Below, one piece after another: positions 21,727 through 24,921 of a DNA stretch of 24,921 nt. Origin of the DNA: Candidatus Phascolarctobacterium caballi (GTDB taxonomy: Bacteria; Bacillota; Negativicutes; Acidaminococcales; Acidaminococcaceae). The position numbers were made by a program, and so were the translations under genes. The stretch spans positions 1 to 24,921 of the forward strand of contig JAGHTS010000065.1 in the NCBI GenBank assembly GCA_018065225.1. The letters run 5' to 3'. The notes below the pieces were generated by a model that did no database searches, was not told the origin of the DNA, and saw only the letters and a program-made list of their open reading frames with translations. Position 1 is the stretch's first letter. Every line of letters starts with the position of its first letter.

Positions 21727-21755
21727 TCTTAACAAAAACATAGTTGTTTGTCAAG
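21727..21755 (-). promoter_or_regulatory. Strong antisense promoter facing the toxin gene
   Basis: On the minus strand TTGACA (21750-21755, 6/6) and TAAGAT (21727-21732, 5/6) are exactly 17 bp apart, the best -35/-10 pair I found in the window. It does not serve any protein-coding gene on that strand. Confidence 0.78.
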
Positions 21756-21775
21756 TAAACTAATAAGGAGAAATT

Positions 21776-22966
21776 ATGCGTGATTATCCAAAATTTATTA
21801 TAACTGCAAAAGGTGAAAAGTTTATCAAAACAGGGCATGTCTGGGTCTTTGGTGAAGAAGTGACAAAGGTTGAAGGAGATTATCAAAATGGCGACATTGT
21901 GGATGTTGTCAGTGCTAAGGGCAAATATATCGGCAGCGGTTTTGTCAATGATAATTCCAAAATTCGGGTGCGGATTATTTCCACCAATGCCAATGACAAG
22001 TTTGACGAGGCGTTTTGGGAAAGACGGGTGCATTATGCTTTGGAATACCGCCGTCAGGTTATGGGGGATGATTTTGGCTGTTGCCGTCTGATATTTGGTG
22101 AAGCGGACGGTTTTCCGGGTTTGACGGTGGACAGGTTCAACGATGTGTTGGTGGCACAGGTTTTGTCTTTGGGGACAGAATTGCGAAAGGGCACAATTTT
22201 TAATTTGCTGTTAAAAGAATTGCCTGATATTTGTGGTATTTATGAACGGAATGATGTAAAAATCAGGGAATTAGAGGGAATGGCACAGGGCAAGGGCTGG
22301 TTTGGCGATACTGTTTCAAAAGTTTCTACACAAATTGTAGAAAATGGAATTAAATATAACGTTGATTTTATTAATGGTCAGAAAACAGGGTATTTTTTGG
22401 ACCAAAAATATAACCGTCAGGCGGTGGCAAAATTGGCAAAAGGGCGGAAAATATTAGATTGTTTTACCCATACAGGTTCTTTTGCGCTGAATGCCCTAAA
22501 AGGAGGGGCGGAACGGGTAACAGCGGTAGATATTTCGGCAGAAGCATTGGCAATGGCAAAGGAAAATGCCAAACTGAACGGGTGGGAACTGGAAATTGTG
22601 GAAGCCAATGTGTTTGATTTGCTGACAAAAATGACGGATGAGCATAACAAAGATTATGATTTTATTATTCTTGACCCACCTGCGTTTACCAAATCAGGGG
22701 CAACGGTGGCGGGTGCTACACGGGGTTACAAAGAAATCAACCGTAAGGCAATGAAACTTTTGCCGCGTGGCGGATATCTTGCGACTTGCAGTTGTTCCCA
22801 TTTTATGAAAGAGGACTTTTTTGTGCAAATGTTAAAAGATGCGGCAAAGGATGCGGCGGTATCTTTACGGCAGGTGGAGGCAAGACAGCAGGCGCCTGAC
22901 CATCCGATTTTGTGGAATGTGCCGGAAACCAACTATTTAAAGTTTTATATTTTTCAGGTTGTGTAA
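21776..22966 (+). CDS. Class I SAM-dependent rRNA methyltransferase (RlmI-like, with PUA domain)
   Basis: A 396-residue enzyme of the RlmI/YwbD family, expected to make 5-methylcytosine in 23S rRNA. The N-terminal PUA-type domain (FIITAKGEKFIKTGHVWVFG, then GDIVDVVSAKGKYIGSGFVN) binds RNA. A central segment has GEADGFPGLTVDRF and GQKTGYFLDQKYNR. The Rossmann domain shows motif I ILDCFTHTGSFALNAL, AVDISAEAL, motif IV FIILDPPAFTKS and the SCSCSHFM-type cysteine motif (here ATCSCSHFM). The length is normal. ATG 21776 has AAGGAG upstream. It is transcribed away from the antisense promoter that lies just before it and ends at the structured repeat copy B. Confidence 0.93.
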   Translation: MRDYPKFIITAKGEKFIKTGHVWVFGEEVTKVEGDYQNGDIVDVVSAKGKYIGSGFVNDNSKIRVRIISTNANDKFDEAFWERRVHYALEYRRQVMGDDFGCCRLIFGEADGFPGLTVDRFNDVLVAQVLSLGTELRKGTIFNLLLKELPDICGIYERNDVKIRELEGMAQGKGWFGDTVSKVSTQIVENGIKYNVDFINGQKTGYFLDQKYNRQAVAKLAKGRKILDCFTHTGSFALNALKGGAERVTAVDISAEALAMAKENAKLNGWELEIVEANVFDLLTKMTDEHNKDYDFIILDPPAFTKSGATVAGATRGYKEINRKAMKLLPRGGYLATCSCSHFMKEDFFVQMLKDAAKDAAVSLRQVEARQQAPDHPILWNVPETNYLKFYIFQVV

Positions 22967-22983
22967 CAGGTTTATAAACAATT

Positions 22984-23122
22984 TTTGTTTTGAAACCGCC
23001 AAATTTTACAAAAATGCGTTCTAAAAATCCCGTGATATTTAACAAATATCACGTGATTTTTAGAACGCATTTTTGCACTTTTTACTTTGAAAAGCGATTT
23101 GATTTTGAATTTGAAAGGGCGG
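22984..23122 (-). repeat. Structured dispersed intergenic repeat, copy B
   Basis: The reverse complement matches copy A (2320-2458) over all 139 bp without gaps. The centre forms a very long hairpin: 23009-23040 pairs with 23044-23075, 31 of 32 positions, with a 3-nt loop. Relative to copy A three stem pairs are changed on both sides (see findings), so the fold is kept while the sequence drifts. It starts 18 nt after the methyltransferase stop and probably also ends that transcript. Confidence 0.82.
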
Positions 23123-23278
23123 AAAGATGTTATGAGTTTACTTTGAAAAAAGTGGTAATAGAGTAAAAAATTGGGGAATCGTTTGATTTTTGTTGAAATT
23201 TTAAATAATTTAAATAAATTTGTAAAAAAAGTAGTATAATACAAAAAAATATACCTTTGATTAGAAAAGGTGAAAATT
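23123..23278 (+). promoter_or_regulatory. AT-rich leader region of the autotransporter
   Basis: Together with repeat copy B this completes a 312-nt stretch without a gene. The part after the repeat is very AT-rich. It holds a perfect TATAAT at 23235-23240 with no good -35 at 16-18 bp, and AAAAGGTG as ribosome binding site before the ATG at 23279. No other structure was recognised. Confidence 0.45.
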
Positions 23279-24921
23279 ATGAAAATCAATCTGAAAAACA
23301 AAATAATGCTGACGGTGTTGGCTGGCGGGATGCTGTGCGCCAACAGTGTTTTTGCAACGAATTGGTATGGTACTGAGTACAATAAATGGACTACTGTACA
23401 GGGTGATGCGGGCACTACGGGATTGCGACTTACTATTAATAATAGTACAAAGGATGTTGGCGGTAATGGGTGGGATGGTATTGAGAACATTTATGGCAGT
23501 TATAGTACAAGTGCACATATTACTGATAATATAGTGAGTATTACTGGAGGCATTTTTACGGGCTTGAGTAATATAGAAAGCGGTTGTGCCGAAGGTGATT
23601 CTAATACTGTCATGAACTGTATGTTAAATGTTTCCGGGGGGACCTTTGGAAATGTCACTAATCTTCAAGTTGGTTATAGTAAAAATGGTACACTTAAAAA
23701 TAACATTTTGAATATTACTGGTGGTGATTTAAGGGGAGTGAGATTTATACAAGGTGTATTTGGTGATTCTGGTGATAAAGAAAATAATATAGTCAATATT
23801 AGCGGTGGCACATTTCCATCCAATGTGGAGATTAAAGGTGCTTATTCTTCTAATAGAGCTACAGTTAAGGGAAATAAAGTATATATTACTGGTGGTGATT
23901 TTACTGGTGAGGCTAAAATTTATGGTGCTTCTACCAATATTTATGTCAGTACCGTTCAAGATAATCTTGTAGAAATTTCCGGCGGTACTTTTGGCGGTAA
24001 TGTAGAGATTTATGGTGCTTGTCAAAATAATGCAGGTCCTGTTACCGGCAATACAGTAACAATTTCCGGCGGTGATTTTGGAAGTGGGATTAAACTTTAT
24101 GGTGGAATGGGGAGTACAAGCTCCAACAACACTTTAAATTTGAAAATAAAAATGGGCAGTAAGGCAAACGAAGTTAAGTTTTTCCAAAATATGAATTTCA
24201 CCTTGCCAAGCAATATTACAAATGGTGATGTTATGTTGGAAACCGCAAGCGTTACTTATGACAATACAACTATAGGGGTGGATGCCGCCAATGGTGTAAA
24301 ATTAAATTCGGGGGATGTAATTACTTTGATTGCCGCTGATGATAAAAATGGAGATGTAAGTAATATCAATGAAACTGTACTTGGCGGAGCAGGTGTGATT
24401 TCTATGGACGGCAATAATCTGATTTTAACTTTGCTAAAAGATTTTGGTGTAGGTGGGGACAGAGGAAAAGCACCTGTTGAAGGCATCGCCGCGGCAACAG
24501 CAATGATCAACCAAAGTGCCGACCTCGCATTAGGCGAAGGGCTGGCAAGTTTATTGGCAAACACATTACAGACAGAAGAAAAAGAAACAGAACCAGCAAA
24601 TGAGAATAATTCCAACATAGCCACCAGCCCAGTCGTCAACACCTTCGGGGCAGTAACAGCCAACAGAAGCAAATACAAAACAGGCAGCCATGTAGATATG
24701 GACGGCTGGGGATTTTTGGTAGGAGCAGGTACAAGCAAAAACTGGACAAGCGGGGACAAAACAACCTACGGACTGTTCTTTGAATACGGCAAAGGGGACT
24801 TTGACACCTACAACAACGACATTCACGGCGAAGGAGACAGCAACAACAAAGGAGTAGGCGTAATAGCAAGACACACATTGAAAAACAACACCTACATTGA
24901 CGGGGCAGTACGCTACGGCAA
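23279..24921 (+). CDS. Autotransporter with beta-helix passenger and beta-barrel (cut by window edge)
   Basis: An open frame of 547 codons with no stop before the end of the window. It begins with a signal peptide (MKINLKNKIMLTVLAGG, then MLCANSVFA). The passenger has at least seven repeats of a strand-turn unit, such as VSITGGIF, LNVSGGTFG, LNITGGDLR, VNISGGTFP, VYITGGDFT, VEISGGTFGG and VTISGGDFGS, at roughly 30-residue intervals, the look of a right-handed beta-helix. After a linker with EEKETEPANENN comes the start of an autotransporter beta domain: DMDGWGFLVGAGTSKNW, TYGLFFEYGKGDFDTY and GVGVIARHTLKNNTYIDGA. Such type V secreted proteins display the passenger on the outer membrane. Codon usage changes sharply near 24480. 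Exact function (adhesion is common) unknown. Confidence 0.88.
   Translation, partial: MKINLKNKIMLTVLAGGMLCANSVFATNWYGTEYNKWTTVQGDAGTTGLRLTINNSTKDVGGNGWDGIENIYGSYSTSAHITDNIVSITGGIFTGLSNIESGCAEGDSNTVMNCMLNVSGGTFGNVTNLQVGYSKNGTLKNNILNITGGDLRGVRFIQGVFGDSGDKENNIVNISGGTFPSNVEIKGAYSSNRATVKGNKVYITGGDFTGEAKIYGASTNIYVSTVQDNLVEISGGTFGGNVEIYGACQNNAGPVTGNTVTISGGDFGSGIKLYGGMGSTSSNNTLNLKIKMGSKANEVKFFQNMNFTLPSNITNGDVMLETASVTYDNTTIGVDAANGVKLNSGDVITLIAADDKNGDVSNINETVLGGAGVISMDGNNLILTLLKDFGVGGDRGKAPVEGIAAATAMINQSADLALGEGLASLLANTLQTEEKETEPANENNSNIATSPVVNTFGAVTANRSKYKTGSHVDMDGWGFLVGAGTSKNWTSGDKTTYGLFFEYGKGDFDTYNNDIHGEGDSNNKGVGVIARHTLKNNTYIDGAVRYG

Noticed and set aside
22972..23490. 172-codon minus-strand open frame over repeat copy B and the autotransporter start
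   Set aside because: It spans an intergenic repeat and part of a better-supported gene, and has no family motif.
23279..24140. DNA-level tandem repeat in the autotransporter passenger
   Set aside because: The repeats are at the protein level (I-x-G-G-x-F units) with diverged codons; no recent DNA duplication was seen.
24256..24759. 167-codon minus-strand open frame inside the autotransporter
   Set aside because: The plus-strand frame shows signal peptide, repeats and barrel motifs without interruption; the antisense product is low-complexity Ser/Pro/Leu-rich sequence.

Overview
The window looks like chromosomal DNA from an AT-rich, anaerobic member of the Firmicutes that has an outer membrane, most likely a Negativicutes (Acidaminococcaceae/Phascolarctobacterium-like; inference). 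The low-GC Firmicutes-type signals (strong GGAGG ribosome binding sites, a SAM-I riboswitch, a zinc-type L28, a two-subunit class I fumarase next to a malic enzyme) sit beside an autotransporter with a beta-barrel domain, which only makes sense in a diderm cell. No tRNA, rRNA, CRISPR array, insertion sequence or prophage was seen.

Layout. 1-2271: an AT-rich accessory segment with an MBOAT O-acyltransferase and a cut-off DHHW/AlgX-like partner on the minus strand, divergent from a small XRE regulator; a palindrome covers the -35 of the acyltransferase promoter. 2272-2560: an intergenic stretch with a structured repeat and two further palindromes. 2561-7734 (minus strand): a DUF6125-like protein, a secreted C39-like peptidase and CCA tRNA nucleotidyltransferase in one operon, then an iron alcohol dehydrogenase and a monofunctional peptidoglycan glycosyltransferase. 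7852-10694: argC-argJ-rfbC. 10695-13330: a SAM-I riboswitch with readable antiterminator and terminator, controlling ahcY-metK (methyl cycle). 13400-14053: a small zinc-ribbon protein convergent with rpmB. 14156-17600: recG, a TVP38/DedA-like membrane protein and rdgB. 17712-20473: malic enzyme plus fumarase alpha and beta, converting fumarate, malate and pyruvate. 20618-21403: MetQ-type lipoprotein. 21434-21755: a type I toxin-antitoxin locus. 21776-22966: RlmI-like rRNA methyltransferase. 22967-23278: a second copy of the structured repeat. 23279-end: an autotransporter that runs off the window.

The two strongest observations are: (1) a 139-bp intergenic repeat present twice in opposite orientation (2320-2458 and 22984-23122), about 80 percent identical without gaps, whose central hairpin carries three compensatory base-pair changes between the copies; and (2) a compact type I toxin-antitoxin locus (21434-21755) with a 28-residue membrane toxin, a near-consensus antisense promoter, a toxin promoter built into the metQ terminator, and inverted repeats that would let the toxin mRNA fold end to end. 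Other points include two extended -10 promoters placed so close to the start codon that the mRNAs should be nearly leaderless, a 128-nt overlap of cca with the peptidase gene, a lysine-rich tail on the malic enzyme, and an abrupt change of codon usage inside the autotransporter.
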